The notes: generated from the sequence alone by a model not told the origin. Positions 7,249 to 17,234 are shown, counted from the first letter of the stretch. The stretch: DNA of 64,000 nt from CAWIHS01 sp963836005 (GCA_963836005.1 CAWIHS010000002.1:620001-684000); one strand, 5' to 3'. A program made the numbers and translations.

Positions 7249-7950
7249 ATGTCAGTAACACTTGCCTTTGACGTTTATGGTACCTTAATTGATACAGATG
7301 GCGTTGTTTCCAGCTTACAGGCATTGATTGGCACTGATGATGCCGCATGTTTTGCACAAACCTGGCGCGACAAGCAGCTGGAATATTCATTTCGTCGGGG
7401 GCTAATGCAAAACTACGAGAATTTTTCTGTGTGTACGACTCAGGCTCTTGAGTACACCTGCTCTTACTATAAAGTTACCCTCAGCAGAGAGCAAAAGCAG
7501 GAGTTACTTGGCCGTTATCGTACACTTCCTGTTTTCAGGGACGTAAAGAATGGCCTGGCTCGACTGAAAACAGCTAATTTTCGTTTATTTGCATTGTCCA
7601 ATGGCAGCGAAGAAGCGGTTGAGACATTACTCACAGCGGCTGGAATAAGAGATTTTTTTCTTGCCGTGGTCAGTGTTGACGAAATTAAATCATTCAAACC
7701 GAATCCGGAGGTATATAAGCATTTTTTAAGCAAATCGGCTGCATCCGGCAGAAGTGCCTGGTTAATTTCAAGTAATCCATTTGATGTCATAGGCGCTATT
7801 TCAGCAGGCATGCGAGCTGTGTGGATTCAGAGAAGTAAAGAAGTAATTTTTGATCCGTGGGGCATAGATCCAACGATAACAGCAGAGAATATTGAACAGC
7901 TTAGTGAAAAGCTGACTGAGTATCTCCATAAACGGACTGATATTCACTAA
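7249..7950 (+). CDS. Haloacid dehalogenase type II (HAD superfamily)
   Basis: This protein of about 233 residues has the type II L-2-haloacid dehalogenase layout: nucleophile Asp in LAFDVYGTLID (residues 4-14), the SNGSEEAV loop, the Lys region in IKSFKPNPEVYKHF and the acidic SSNPFDVIGA loop. It is predicted to hydrolyse 2-haloalkanoates, but many relatives act on other small substrates. The start at 7249 has CGGAGAAG upstream; the in-frame ATG 33 bp earlier lacks one. A perfect hairpin overlaps its stop codon. Confidence 0.85.
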   Translation: MSVTLAFDVYGTLIDTDGVVSSLQALIGTDDAACFAQTWRDKQLEYSFRRGLMQNYENFSVCTTQALEYTCSYYKVTLSREQKQELLGRYRTLPVFRDVKNGLARLKTANFRLFALSNGSEEAVETLLTAAGIRDFFLAVVSVDEIKSFKPNPEVYKHFLSKSAASGRSAWLISSNPFDVIGAISAGMRAVWIQRSKEVIFDPWGIDPTITAENIEQLSEKLTEYLHKRTDIH

Positions 7951-7970
7951 GCCTGGCACTATCAGGCTTA
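7948..7970 (+). terminator. Hairpin overlapping the dehalogenase stop codon
   Basis: TAAGCCTG-GCACTAT-CAGGCTTA is a perfect 8-bp stem whose first three bases are the stop codon. An AT-rich tail follows, but without a clear T-run. Confidence 0.4.
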
Positions 7971-7988
7971 TATTAATAATTGATACAT

Positions 7989-8885
7989 ATGAATGAATTT
8001 GATTTCAACTTTAAAGATATCGTGGACTTCGCAAAAGATGCGATTATTGTAACGAAATCCACTCCCATAAATGGGCCTGGTCCAGAAATAGTGTATGTAA
8101 ACAACGCATTCACCGAGTTAACAGGGTACACCTTTAATGAAGTGCTGGGAAAAAACCCGAGGATTTTACAGGGCAGGAATACTGATGCAACAACCAGAAA
8201 AAAAATCAGAAGGGCTTTGGAAAAAAATGAAGCGGTGAGAGCGACGATCAAAAATTACTCGAAAACCGGTCAGGAATATTGGCTTGATATCAGTATTCTC
8301 CCTTTACAGAATGCCCATGGACAAGTAACACATTTTGTTTCTATTCAACGTGATGTTACAGAACAAAAATTACTCGAACATCAACTTGAGACTTTATCAA
8401 GAACTGATCCATTAACGGGTGTGTACAATAAAAGGACATTTGAAGAAGTCTCACGTAAGGAATTTTCCCGTTATCAGAGAAGCGCTGAAACATATTCACT
8501 GCTCGTAATGGATATAGATCATTTTAAAATGATAAATGACAGTTATGGCCATGCTGCCGGAGATGTTGTCATACAATCCTTCGCAGAATTTTGTCAGATA
8601 AGTTTAAGAGGGATTGATAGCGTTGCAAGGATTGGCGGAGAAGAATTTTGTCTGCTTTTACCCGGCACAAACAAAAAAAATGCCCTCTACATTGCTGAAA
8701 AATTACGCGAGAATATTGCGAATTTTTCAATTAACTCAGATCACATGGAACTTTCAATTACGATAAGTATTGGTGTGTCAGAAGTCGTGCCTTCGGACAA
8801 AGATCATACTGCTATCTTTAAAAGAGCTGATATGAATTTGTACCATGCGAAACACTCTGGCCGTAATTGCGTTTGTGCAGATTGA
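7989..8885 (+). CDS. Diguanylate cyclase with N-terminal PAS/PAC sensor
   Basis: This protein of about 298 residues makes cyclic di-GMP. Residues about 5-130 form a PAS/PAC module (IVYVNNAFTELTGYTFNEVL, then GKNPRILQGRNTD). Its segment is LOV-like but has Pro where photoactive LOV domains have the flavin-binding Cys (NCRFLQ), so it is not expected to be a photoreceptor. Residues about 135-298 form a GGDEF domain with active-site GGEEF and an intact inhibitory I-site RGID five residues upstream. It is a soluble cytosolic protein without membrane segments. ATG 7989 is used; no good RBS is visible. Confidence 0.9.
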   Translation: MNEFDFNFKDIVDFAKDAIIVTKSTPINGPGPEIVYVNNAFTELTGYTFNEVLGKNPRILQGRNTDATTRKKIRRALEKNEAVRATIKNYSKTGQEYWLDISILPLQNAHGQVTHFVSIQRDVTEQKLLEHQLETLSRTDPLTGVYNKRTFEEVSRKEFSRYQRSAETYSLLVMDIDHFKMINDSYGHAAGDVVIQSFAEFCQISLRGIDSVARIGGEEFCLLLPGTNKKNALYIAEKLRENIANFSINSDHMELSITISIGVSEVVPSDKDHTAIFKRADMNLYHAKHSGRNCVCAD

Positions 8886-8929
8886 GCTCTAAATAAGTGT
8901 TCCTGACAGGTGTCCCTTGAGCACAAGTT

Positions 8930-8967
8930 CCTGTGATGCATCATTTCGGGATTTGATGCTACTATGA
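8930..8967 (+). repeat. Half copy of the palindromic repeat found at 61555
   Basis: These 38 bp (CCTGTGATGCATCATTTCGG and on) match 61564-61601 at 35 of 38 positions. Here the outer inverted arms are missing. The repeat lies in the gap before the acyl-ligase fusion gene. Confidence 0.6.
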
Positions 8968-9019
8968 AAGCACTAACTATTTGTAGTCAGATATATTAAA
9001 TACCCGGGAGATAGCAACT

Positions 9020-11839
9020 TTGGATAACCAATCCTCTCAAACCCAAATGGCTGAGAGACTGTTACAGATAGTCAGCCAGTTGGCCAGTGAATTGCGCCAG
9101 GGACAGCGGCAGCCGCGTCCGGTCACGCTTGACAGCAGGCTGGAACGTGACCTGGGACTTGACAGTCTGTCCCGGGTTGAGCTGCTGCAGCGAATTGAAA
9201 AAAGTTTTCAGGTTAGACTGCCGGAGCAGCTGCTGGCAAGAGCTGAGACCCCGCGAGATCTGCTGCAGGGGATGATGAGTGCTCCCGGCAGGCAGCGAAG
9301 TGGAGAACTGTCTGCTGCACAGATTGAGCTTCCCGGTATCGATCAACAAGTACCCTTGCATGCGCAGACGCTGGTTGATGTATTGCTCTGGCAGGTAAAA
9401 AAACATCCACAGCGGCCGCATATCTATCTTTATGGGGATGCGGATGAAGCGCAGATTATCACCTATGCCGAGCTTCTGAAGCAAGCCAGAACCATAGCCT
9501 GCAAGCTGCAGAAACATGAGCTGGAGCCAGCACAGACGGTGGCTATCATGCTGCCGACAGGGCGTGAATATCTATTTACTTTCTTTGCCATTTTATTACT
9601 GGGCGCCATTCCGGTGCCCATTTATCCTCCGACCCGCCCCTCCCAGCTGGAAGAACATTTACGCCGTCATGCGGCTATTCTCGATAACGCCGGAAGTGTC
9701 CTGTTGATCACAGTCGCTGAAGCTCGATTACCAGGCAGACTGTTACAGGCGCAGGTGTCTTCTTTGCGTCATATTCTGGTGGCAGATGAATTGCTGCGGT
9801 CTGAGGAAGTCAATGAGTCTTTTACCCATATACCTGCGGCGAGTGATAACATCGCCTTTCTTCAGTATACCTCCGGCAGTACCGGGACGCCCAAGGGCGT
9901 TGTGTTGACGCACGCTAATTTGCTGGCAAATATTCGTGCCATGGGTGACGTGGTTGAGGCAAGTTCCGAGGATGTTTTTGTCAGCTGGCTGCCGCTCTAT
10001 CATGACATGGGCCTGATAGGGGCCTGGCTTGGCAGCCTGTATTTTGCCATGCCGCTGGTGCTGATGTCTCCACTGATGTTTCTTACCCGCCCTTACCGCT
10101 GGCTACAGGCGATTCACAAGCATAAAGGGACGTTGTCAGCAGCGCCGAATTTTGCCTATGAATTCTGTCTCAACAAGTTAAATAACCAGGATATTCAAGG
10201 TATAGATCTGAGTTCCTGGCGCATGGCATTTAATGGTGCTGAACCGGTTAATCCCAGAACCTTGCGTGAATTTGCCGAACGTTTTTCGCACTTTGGCTTT
10301 CATCCTGAAGCCATTGCACCTGTTTACGGCCTGGCTGAAAGCGCGGTCGGACTGGCCTTTCCGCCGCCCGGACGTGGAGCACTTATTGACTGTATCCGGC
10401 GAGATGCGCTGGCAGTGTCTGGAGAGGCGATACCGGCAGATGAGAACGATGAATTCTGCCTGGAAATAGCAGCCTGTGGACAACCACTGCCCGGATACCA
10501 GATCCGTATTGTGGATGCATCTGGCCGTGAATTACCTGAGCGCAGGCAGGGGCGACTGCAGTTTCGCGGTCCATCCGCTACCAGCGGTTATTTTCGAAAC
10601 CCTGAGCAGACCTTGCTGCTGTTTGACGGTGACTGGCTGGAAACCGGCGATCTGGCCTATATGTCTGCGGGCGATATCTATCTCACTGGACGCAGCAAAG
10701 AAATTATTATCCGCGCCGGGCGTAATATTTATCCTTATGAACTGGAACAGGCTATTGGCGAAATTGAAGGCATTCGTAAAGGCTGTGTCGCCGTATTTGG
10801 TTCGCTGGACAAAAGTAGTGGCACAGAACGAATTGTGGTTCTGGCGGAGACTCGTGAAACTGATCCAGAGCAACGCGAACAATTGCATACACAAGTTGAT
10901 GCTGTTGCTGCCAGTCTGCTGTTAGGCAGCAGTCCGGATGAAATTATGCTGCTGCCGCCACATAGTGTGCTGAAGACATCCAGCGGTAAAATCAGACGCA
11001 CGGCCTGTCGTGATCTTTATGAGCAGGGGCTCATAGGACGCGCCAGCCGCTCAGTCAGTTTGCAGCTATTACGAGTGGCTGCTGCAGGGGTTCTGCCGCA
11101 ATCTCGGAAATTATGGCATCGGCTTAAGGATTCATTATTTGCACTATGGTCATGGGGCTGGTTCAGTCTGCTGGCGCCGCTGACCTGGCTGGCAGTCGTT
11201 GCACTGCCCATTTCCTCCTGGCGCTGGCATCTAATTCGAGGGGCCTCGCGCCTGTTTGCCTTTATCACCGGAACTCCGCTGAGGATTGAGGGTTTAGAGA
11301 ATTTACCCGGCGAGCAAGCTGCTGTCATGGTCTGTAATCATGCCAGTTATCTGGACGGTATTTTGCTGATTGCTGCTCTGCCGATTGAGTTCAGTTTTGT
11401 GGCCAAAAAGGAACTGCAGAAAAACTTTATCTCGCGATTATTTTTGCAGCGTATCGACTGTCTTTTTGTGGAGCGATTCGATGTTCAGCAGGGAGCAGCA
11501 GATGCGAAACTGCTGCAGCAACAGATACAACAGGGCCGTTCACTGGTCATTTTTCCGGAAGGGACTTTTACCCGGGAGAGCGGCCTGCGGGCTTTTCGTA
11601 TGGGCGCATTTACAACTGCTGCACAGGTAAACAAGGCTGTTATTCCATTGACGCTAAGCGGTACACGCTCTATTTTGAGGGCAGCATCCTGGTATCCCAG
11701 ACATGGCGCAGTTCGTGTGCATATCAGTGAGCCTATATATCCTCAGGCTGCAGACTGGGATGCTGCTATACGCCTGCGGGATGCTGCACGGAGCGAGATA
11801 CTGCGCCATAGTGGTGAGCCTGATCGGGAGCTGGGTTGA
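9020..11839 (+). CDS. ACP / fatty acyl-AMP ligase / PlsC acyltransferase fusion
   Basis: This 939-residue three-part protein begins with an acyl-carrier domain (about 10-85; carrier Ser in LGLDSLSRVEL). An acyl-AMP ligase follows (about 110-680; YTSGSTGTPKGVVLTHANLL near 281, NPEQTLLLFDGDWLETGDLA, SSGKIRRTACRDLYEQ). Next come hydrophobic helices (about 705-735), then a PlsC-type acyltransferase (about 755-930) with NHASYLDG near 773 and FPEGTFTRESGLR near 844. It probably activates a free fatty acid, loads it on its own carrier and transfers it to a lysophospholipid or another acceptor at the membrane. The product is unproven. TTG 9020 is taken as the start because CCGGGAGATAG precedes it; ATG 9047 is the alternative. 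Confidence 0.9.
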   Translation: MDNQSSQTQMAERLLQIVSQLASELRQGQRQPRPVTLDSRLERDLGLDSLSRVELLQRIEKSFQVRLPEQLLARAETPRDLLQGMMSAPGRQRSGELSAAQIELPGIDQQVPLHAQTLVDVLLWQVKKHPQRPHIYLYGDADEAQIITYAELLKQARTIACKLQKHELEPAQTVAIMLPTGREYLFTFFAILLLGAIPVPIYPPTRPSQLEEHLRRHAAILDNAGSVLLITVAEARLPGRLLQAQVSSLRHILVADELLRSEEVNESFTHIPAASDNIAFLQYTSGSTGTPKGVVLTHANLLANIRAMGDVVEASSEDVFVSWLPLYHDMGLIGAWLGSLYFAMPLVLMSPLMFLTRPYRWLQAIHKHKGTLSAAPNFAYEFCLNKLNNQDIQGIDLSSWRMAFNGAEPVNPRTLREFAERFSHFGFHPEAIAPVYGLAESAVGLAFPPPGRGALIDCIRRDALAVSGEAIPADENDEFCLEIAACGQPLPGYQIRIVDASGRELPERRQGRLQFRGPSATSGYFRNPEQTLLLFDGDWLETGDLAYMSAGDIYLTGRSKEIIIRAGRNIYPYELEQAIGEIEGIRKGCVAVFGSLDKSSGTERIVVLAETRETDPEQREQLHTQVDAVAASLLLGSSPDEIMLLPPHSVLKTSSGKIRRTACRDLYEQGLIGRASRSVSLQLLRVAAAGVLPQSRKLWHRLKDSLFALWSWGWFSLLAPLTWLAVVALPISSWRWHLIRGASRLFAFITGTPLRIEGLENLPGEQAAVMVCNHASYLDGILLIAALPIEFSFVAKKELQKNFISRLFLQRIDCLFVERFDVQQGAADAKLLQQQIQQGRSLVIFPEGTFTRESGLRAFRMGAFTTAAQVNKAVIPLTLSGTRSILRAASWYPRHGAVRVHISEPIYPQAADWDAAIRLRDAARSEILRHSGEPDRELG

Positions 11840-11842
11840 TTT

Positions 11843-12316
11843 TCAGGCCAGTTGCAGCTGTTTCAGTGTGGCGACGGCATCCCCTCCGCTGATATCCGGA
11901 ATAATGCTCAACTCGATGCTGGTTACCCCATCAAGATGGAGCTGGTAATCCTCGATTTCTTCAGTGGCGTCTGACGGATTGAAATTATATTGCTGACGCA
12001 CTATTTCCTCATAAGTATCACCGCTATCACCGGACCAGCGCAGAGTGAACTGCTGCGTACGCTGCATGCTGTTTTCATGGAATAATAACCGAATATGCCT
12101 GATAACCTGTGGCTGCAGAAAGATCAACTGAATGGTTTGCTCACCTGCCTGAGCAGCCCGCCAGCCATGATCTGAACCGGGGATCAGGGCAGACTCAATC
12201 GGGTGTTCATCGTCTTCAGAGGTCAACTCCACTTCAGTCAGGTTTTCCAGGTTCAGCCAGTTTAATTCTTGCCCTGAATGGGGCGCTGTTTGCTGTTTGA
12301 TCATTCGCTTGCGCAT
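11843..12316 (-). CDS. Discoidin-like (F5/8 type C-like) hypothetical protein
   Basis: This 157-residue acidic protein converges on the acyl-ligase gene, with stops 3 bp apart. The pattern PGSDHGWRAAQAGEQTIQLI, VIRHIRLLFHEN, QFTLRWSGDSGDTYEEIVRQ and VTSIELSIIPDISGGDA is that of a galactose-binding/F5/8 type C-like beta sandwich, which usually binds sugars. It has no signal peptide. GAGGT lies 7 nt before the ATG. Its function is unknown. Confidence 0.6.
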   Translation of the reverse strand: MRKRMIKQQTAPHSGQELNWLNLENLTEVELTSEDDEHPIESALIPGSDHGWRAAQAGEQTIQLIFLQPQVIRHIRLLFHENSMQRTQQFTLRWSGDSGDTYEEIVRQQYNFNPSDATEEIEDYQLHLDGVTSIELSIIPDISGGDAVATLKQLQLA

Positions 12317-12440
12317 TGTAGTACCTCATACCGGTCAGCTAAAATCCGGAATAAATCAGTTAAACCTGCTGCAGGCGACTCGAACGTCCGCTATTGCATT
12401 GCGATCTAACTGGGTTATTCAGGTTAATGGTAATAATTTC

Positions 12441-12718
12441 GTAACTATTCAGCGTAATTTTGAAAACGTCCTTGACACCAGGAATTTGCTGACCCACATG
12501 GATGTGGGAAACGCAGGTTTTGCATGGAGCTATTACCTGCCCAGAAGACGCCGTAAATACGTCCATGGTCGTTCCCAGCTTCCTGCCTCTCGCATGCATT
12601 TCCACCATCCATGGTGGTCATGTAGGGAATGCAGATTATACAGGAGCAATTATCTGCCTTACGCAAACACCTGATATCAAGAACTTACGTATAAATCTAA
12701 AATACGCTGAATAGTTAC
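12441..12718 (-). mobile_element. MITE copy 2 (278 bp, IS66-like ends, two core hairpins)
   Basis: The ends are GTAACTATTCAGCGTA/TACGCTGAATAGTTAC. The flanks carry a perfect 8-bp duplication, ATAATTTC (12433-12440 and 12719-12726). Internal palindromes CCCACAT-GG-ATGTGGG (12493-12508) and CCACCAT-CC-ATGGTGG (12602-12617) share the CAT/ATG core. It is inverted relative to the other copies. Apart from scattered substitutions, its reverse complement matches copy 4 less one internal block of about 95 bp. Short frames across it are not genes. Confidence 0.9.
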
Positions 12719-12837
12719 ATAATTTCTTTCTTAAGCTCTTATCTATCAGTCTATAGAACAAACTGTAACTAAACAAGCACAGACATGTTTGATGTATAGC
12801 TGCTGCAGCTTTCATGTCAACAAAATTGGCATAATTA

Positions 12838-15567
12838 TTAGTCTGTGGCCGCTGAAAGTTTAACTGCACAATATTTTACTTCGGCTATTTTGGCATCCGG
12901 ATCAAGTGCTGCATTAGTCAATACATTAGCGGCGGCCTCTACATAACAAAACGGCATATAGACCGTACCAACGGGTGAGTTATCACTCAGCCTGACTTTT
13001 GCCTGAATATGACCGCGGCGTGTCTCCAGCAGCATCATCTTTCCTTCATCCAGACCAAGCTTTAATGCATCACGAACATTTACTGCGGTCCAGGGTTCAG
13101 GTTCTAATGAATCCAGAACGCGAGTTCGACGCGTCATACTGCCTGTATGCCAATGTTCTAACTGTCGACCAGTGATTAAAATGTAGGGATAGTCTTCATC
13201 GGGTTGTTCGTCAGGTGGAATAATGTCTGCGGGAACCAACCTGGCGCGGCCTGTCTCGGTCGGGTAACCGGACTGAAAAAGCACGGGTTGACCAGGATCT
13301 CCTTCTTTATGGCAGGGATAGGTAACGCTTTGCTGTTTTAATCGTTGCCAGGTGATGCCTGCTATCGAATCCATGCACTGACGCATTTCGTTAAAAATGT
13401 CTTCAGGTCCACTATACTGCCAGTGCAAACCTAAACGACGAGCCAGTTCCTGTATGATCCACCAGTCCTGGCGTGCCTCGCCGGGAGGTGTGACCGCCTG
13501 GCGGCCCATTTGAACCATGCGATCGGAGTTGATATAGGTGCCGGTTTTTTCTGCGCTTGCTGCCGCTGGCAGAACCACGTCAGCGTAGCATGCGGTTTCT
13601 GTCAGAAATAGATCCTGTACAATCAGATGCTCCAGTTTCGCCATTGCAGCACGGGCATGTAATACATCGGGATCAGACATCGCTGGATTTTCACCTTCGA
13701 TATACATACCTTTTAGCTTACCATCATAAGCATGGTTTATCATTTCTACGGTTGTTAAACCGGCTTTATCATCAAGTACTTTTATGTCCCATAAAGATTT
13801 AAAACGTTCAAGTGTCACAGGGTCAGTCACGCTTTGATAATCAGGGAAAACCATTGGAATCAATCCCGTATCGGATGCGCCCTGGACATTATTTTGCCCA
13901 CGCAAAGGATGCAAACCTGTTCCCGGACGGCCTATTTGCCCAGAGATCATACACAGAGAAATCAGGCAGCGAGCATTATCTGTTCCATGTACATGCTGAG
14001 ACACTCCCATACCCCATAAGATCATGGCGTTTTTTGCACTTGCATAAAGGCGAGCAGTTGCACGAATTTGTTCAGCAGGAACACCGCAAATGGCACTCAT
14101 GGCTTCAGGTGTATAGGCCAGTAAATGCGTGCTCAATTTTTCATATTCTTCGGTGTAGGCATCAATGTAATCTTGATCAACCAGCCCTTCAGTGACGATG
14201 ACATTCATCATTGCATTGAGTAAGGCGACATCCGAAGCAGGTTTGAATTGAACAAAATGCGTGGCATAGCGCCTGAGTTCCGAGCCTCTAGGATCCATCA
14301 GAATCAGTCTGGTGCCTCGTTTGAACGCATTCTTCATCCACGTCGCACCGACTGGATGATTTACGCCTGGATTCGCGCCAATAATAATAATGACATCCGA
14401 ATTTATGACATCGGCCATAGGATTAGAAACCGCACCTGAACCAATTCCTTCCAGCAGCGCAGTTACGGATGAGGCATGACACAGGCGGGTACAATGATCG
14501 ACATTGTTGGTGCCAAAGCCGGTACGGATCATTTTCTGGACTAAATAGGCTTCTTCACAGCTGCCTTTGGCAGAACCTAAACCTGCCAATGCATATTTAC
14601 CATGCTTGCGGATGATTTTTTTTAATCCTTCTGCGGCAAAATCCAGCGCCTCTTCCCATGTGGCTTCACGAAAAATATCTAATGGATTGCCTGGATTAAA
14701 ATCCAGTTCAGCGGTTTTAGGCACATCCTTGCGACGAATGAGGGGTTTAGTTAAGCGCTCAGGGCTGTGAATATAGTCAAAACCGAACCGGCCTTTAACG
14801 CATAATCTTCCGTGATTGGCCGGCCCATTAATTCCACTGACATAGAGAATTTTGTTGTCTTTCACATGATAGGAGAGCAGGCAGCCTACACCACAATAGG
14901 GGCAAACCGAACAGACTTTTTTATCTGCTTTAATCATACCGACGTTATTGGCCGGCATCAGTGCTCCGGTTGGACAGGCCTGAATACATTCGCCGCAGGC
15001 TACACAGCTACTATTACCCAGGGGATCATCCATATCAAAAACTATTTTACTTTCACCGCCGCGTCTGGCCAGGCCAATCACATCATTCATCTGAACATCG
15101 CGGCAGGCACGCAGGCAGAGGGTGCAGTGGATACATGCATCCAGATTTATTGCCATTGCAGGATGAGATATGTCCTGCTCAAGTTTTGCTCGTGAGTGAA
15201 AACGTGGAGTGTCGATTCCCAGCTTTTGAGACCAGTACAGTAGCTTATTGTCCAGCGTGTATTGTGATTCGGGCATATCGGATAGTAATAGCTCTACAAT
15301 CAGCTTTTGTGCACCCAGTGCTCGCTGATTGTCACTATGTACTTTCATGCCGGCTACTGGCCGGCGACAACAAGCAGGTGATAATACACGTTCGCCCTCG
15401 ATTTCCACCATACAGGCACGGCAGTTGCCGGCTGTTTGCAGACCGTCTTTAAAGCATAAATGAGGGATTGCAACAGCATGACGCTGAGCCGCCTGTAGGA
15501 TGGATTCACCATCATAGGCAATTATTGTTTTTTCATTTAGCTCGAATTCAATGCTGGAAATGCTCAT
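12838..15567 (-). CDS. fdhA: NAD-dependent formate dehydrogenase, alpha (catalytic) subunit
   Basis: This 909-residue molybdopterin enzyme oxidises formate to CO2. In order it has an N-terminal [2Fe-2S] ferredoxin domain (CFKDGLQTAGNCRACMVEIE), a NuoG-type His/Cys region, two [4Fe-4S] motifs (CIHCTLCLRACRD, CVACGECIQACP), a fourth cluster (CPYCGVGC) and the bis-MGD fold. The Mo-ligand position is Cys (DHCTRLCHASSV), so it is a non-selenium enzyme. Architecture matches the cytosolic FdsA-type enzyme, which pairs with a flavin subunit to reduce NAD+. Its ATG overlaps the fdhB stop by 4 bp (ATGA), indicating translational coupling. Confidence 0.95.
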   Translation of the reverse strand: MSISSIEFELNEKTIIAYDGESILQAAQRHAVAIPHLCFKDGLQTAGNCRACMVEIEGERVLSPACCRRPVAGMKVHSDNQRALGAQKLIVELLLSDMPESQYTLDNKLLYWSQKLGIDTPRFHSRAKLEQDISHPAMAINLDACIHCTLCLRACRDVQMNDVIGLARRGGESKIVFDMDDPLGNSSCVACGECIQACPTGALMPANNVGMIKADKKVCSVCPYCGVGCLLSYHVKDNKILYVSGINGPANHGRLCVKGRFGFDYIHSPERLTKPLIRRKDVPKTAELDFNPGNPLDIFREATWEEALDFAAEGLKKIIRKHGKYALAGLGSAKGSCEEAYLVQKMIRTGFGTNNVDHCTRLCHASSVTALLEGIGSGAVSNPMADVINSDVIIIIGANPGVNHPVGATWMKNAFKRGTRLILMDPRGSELRRYATHFVQFKPASDVALLNAMMNVIVTEGLVDQDYIDAYTEEYEKLSTHLLAYTPEAMSAICGVPAEQIRATARLYASAKNAMILWGMGVSQHVHGTDNARCLISLCMISGQIGRPGTGLHPLRGQNNVQGASDTGLIPMVFPDYQSVTDPVTLERFKSLWDIKVLDDKAGLTTVEMINHAYDGKLKGMYIEGENPAMSDPDVLHARAAMAKLEHLIVQDLFLTETACYADVVLPAAASAEKTGTYINSDRMVQMGRQAVTPPGEARQDWWIIQELARRLGLHWQYSGPEDIFNEMRQCMDSIAGITWQRLKQQSVTYPCHKEGDPGQPVLFQSGYPTETGRARLVPADIIPPDEQPDEDYPYILITGRQLEHWHTGSMTRRTRVLDSLEPEPWTAVNVRDALKLGLDEGKMMLLETRRGHIQAKVRLSDNSPVGTVYMPFCYVEAAANVLTNAALDPDAKIAEVKYCAVKLSAATD

Positions 15568-17234
15568 TGTTTGAGCTCCTGAGGAAAGTAACGGATCACA
15601 CAGTCCATTGGATTAGGAGCGGCCTGCCCGAGCCCGCAGATTGAAGTGTCACGCATGACCGTTGATAGCTCCTGCATCAATTTGATATTCCATTCATCTT
15701 GCTGCATTAAGGTGAATGCTTTGGCTGTGCCGACACGACAGGGCGTGCATTGGCCGCAGGATTCGTGGCTGAAAAAATGCATGGCGTTAAGCGCTGCCTG
15801 GCGTACTGAGTCATGAGTAGATAACACAATGATGGCGGCAGAACCGATGAAACAGCCATGTTCATTCAGCGTGTCAAAATCCAGCGGGATATTTGCCAGG
15901 CTGGCGGGTAAGATACCTCCGGAAACACCTCCCGGGAAATAGCCGTATAACTCATGCTCATCGAGCATGCCGCCACAGTATTCATGAATAAGTTCCTGCA
16001 GCGTAATACCGGCTGGCGCGAGGTACAGGCCGGGCTTTTTTACGCGGCCACTGACCGAGAATGAACGTAAGCCTGTGCGTCCATGACGTCCATGTGAGGT
16101 AAACCAGTGTGCTCCTTTTTCAATAATATCTCGTACCCAGTAGAGTGATTCCATGTTATGTTCAAGCGTTGGGCGGCCAGACAAACCGACTTCAGCGATA
16201 TAAGGCGGACGTAAACGCGGTATACCGCGTTTACCTTCAATGGATTCAATCATGGCGGATTCTTCTCCGCAAATATAGGCTCCAGCTCCACGGCGTAGCT
16301 GTATGGGAGGACTGTCTTGAAATTGCTGTGATATGATGCTTATTTCTTTGCTGAGTAAGTCATGTAAACCTGCGTATTCATCACGTAAATAAATAAAAAT
16401 TTCTGCTACGTCAACTACTCGTGCGGCAATTAACAGCCCTTCTAAAAAACGATGCGGGTCCCTTTCCAGATAATAACGATCTTTGAAGGTGCCTGGTTCA
16501 CCTTCGTCAATATTTACCGCCAGCATTCGTGGTGCCTGCTGGTTGCTGACAATACGCCATTTGCGTCCAACCGGAAAACCTGCTCCGCCCATACCACGCA
16601 GCTTGGAATCTTCGAGCGCGGCGATAATCTTTTCACCGGCAAGTTCGTTGCTAAGCAGTTTTTGGTAGAGTTTGTAGCCGCCTTGAGTAACATACTCATC
16701 GTAACGAATGGCGCTTTCAGGCGCTTTGGCTACGGTATTTTTTGCTTCTATCACTTGAAGAATTTTTTTAACATTGGCCTGTTTTACAGGATTGGTGCCA
16801 ACGACTGCAACAGGGGCTGATTCACAACGTCCAACACAGGGGACAGACTGAATGCGGATGTTTTTGCCATATTTTTCTATGAAACTTATGTTAAGTTGAG
16901 AAATTAATTCTGCAGAACCTGCCAGCTCGCAGCTCACCGATTCACAGACGCGTACGCTCAACTCAGGTGGACGTTCGTCAGTTTCTTTTACGATATCAAA
17001 GTGATGGTAGAAACTGGCGACTTCATACACTTCGGTCTGGCTGATTTTTAATCGCGTTGCCAATGCATGAAGGTGTTCCGCTGAAAGGCAATGGAACTGA
17101 TCCTGAACGCGATGTAGATACTCGATTAACAAACTGCGATCAAGAGGCATGTCTTGTAGTATTGAATTGACTTCTGTGATTGCTGTTTTCGATAAAATCC
17201 GCCCTCTGTGCTGCCAGCTTGTTTTCTTTTTCAT
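15564..17234 (-). CDS. fdhB: NAD-dependent formate dehydrogenase, beta subunit (NuoE-NuoF fusion)
   Basis: This protein of about 556 residues transfers formate electrons to NAD+. Residues about 1-150 are a NuoE-like thioredoxin-fold [2Fe-2S] domain (CESVSCELAG, CVGRCESAPV). The rest is NuoF-like: NADH/FMN site GGAGFPVGRKW and NIDEGEPGTFKDRYYLERDP, RRGAGAYICGEESAMIESIE, and the [4Fe-4S] motif SCGQCTPCRVG with the last Cys in ICGLGQ. The start was set at the MKKKTSW methionine (17234), because residues upstream to 17363 do not resemble the family. It lies downstream of tetR on the same strand, so tetR-fdhBA may be one transcript. Confidence 0.9.
   Translation of the reverse strand: MKKKTSWQHRGRILSKTAITEVNSILQDMPLDRSLLIEYLHRVQDQFHCLSAEHLHALATRLKISQTEVYEVASFYHHFDIVKETDERPPELSVRVCESVSCELAGSAELISQLNISFIEKYGKNIRIQSVPCVGRCESAPVAVVGTNPVKQANVKKILQVIEAKNTVAKAPESAIRYDEYVTQGGYKLYQKLLSNELAGEKIIAALEDSKLRGMGGAGFPVGRKWRIVSNQQAPRMLAVNIDEGEPGTFKDRYYLERDPHRFLEGLLIAARVVDVAEIFIYLRDEYAGLHDLLSKEISIISQQFQDSPPIQLRRGAGAYICGEESAMIESIEGKRGIPRLRPPYIAEVGLSGRPTLEHNMESLYWVRDIIEKGAHWFTSHGRHGRTGLRSFSVSGRVKKPGLYLAPAGITLQELIHEYCGGMLDEHELYGYFPGGVSGGILPASLANIPLDFDTLNEHGCFIGSAAIIVLSTHDSVRQAALNAMHFFSHESCGQCTPCRVGTAKAFTLMQQDEWNIKLMQELSTVMRDTSICGLGQAAPNPMDCVIRYFPQELKQ

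Noticed and set aside
7989..8885. Blue-light LOV photoreceptor
   Set aside because: The PAS segment has GKNPRILQG; the photoactive Cys of NCRFLQ is absent.
12297..12674. Open frame across MITE copy 2
   Set aside because: It lies wholly in repeat DNA, the same frame recurs antisense in copy 4, and it has no RBS; it is an artefact of the repeat.
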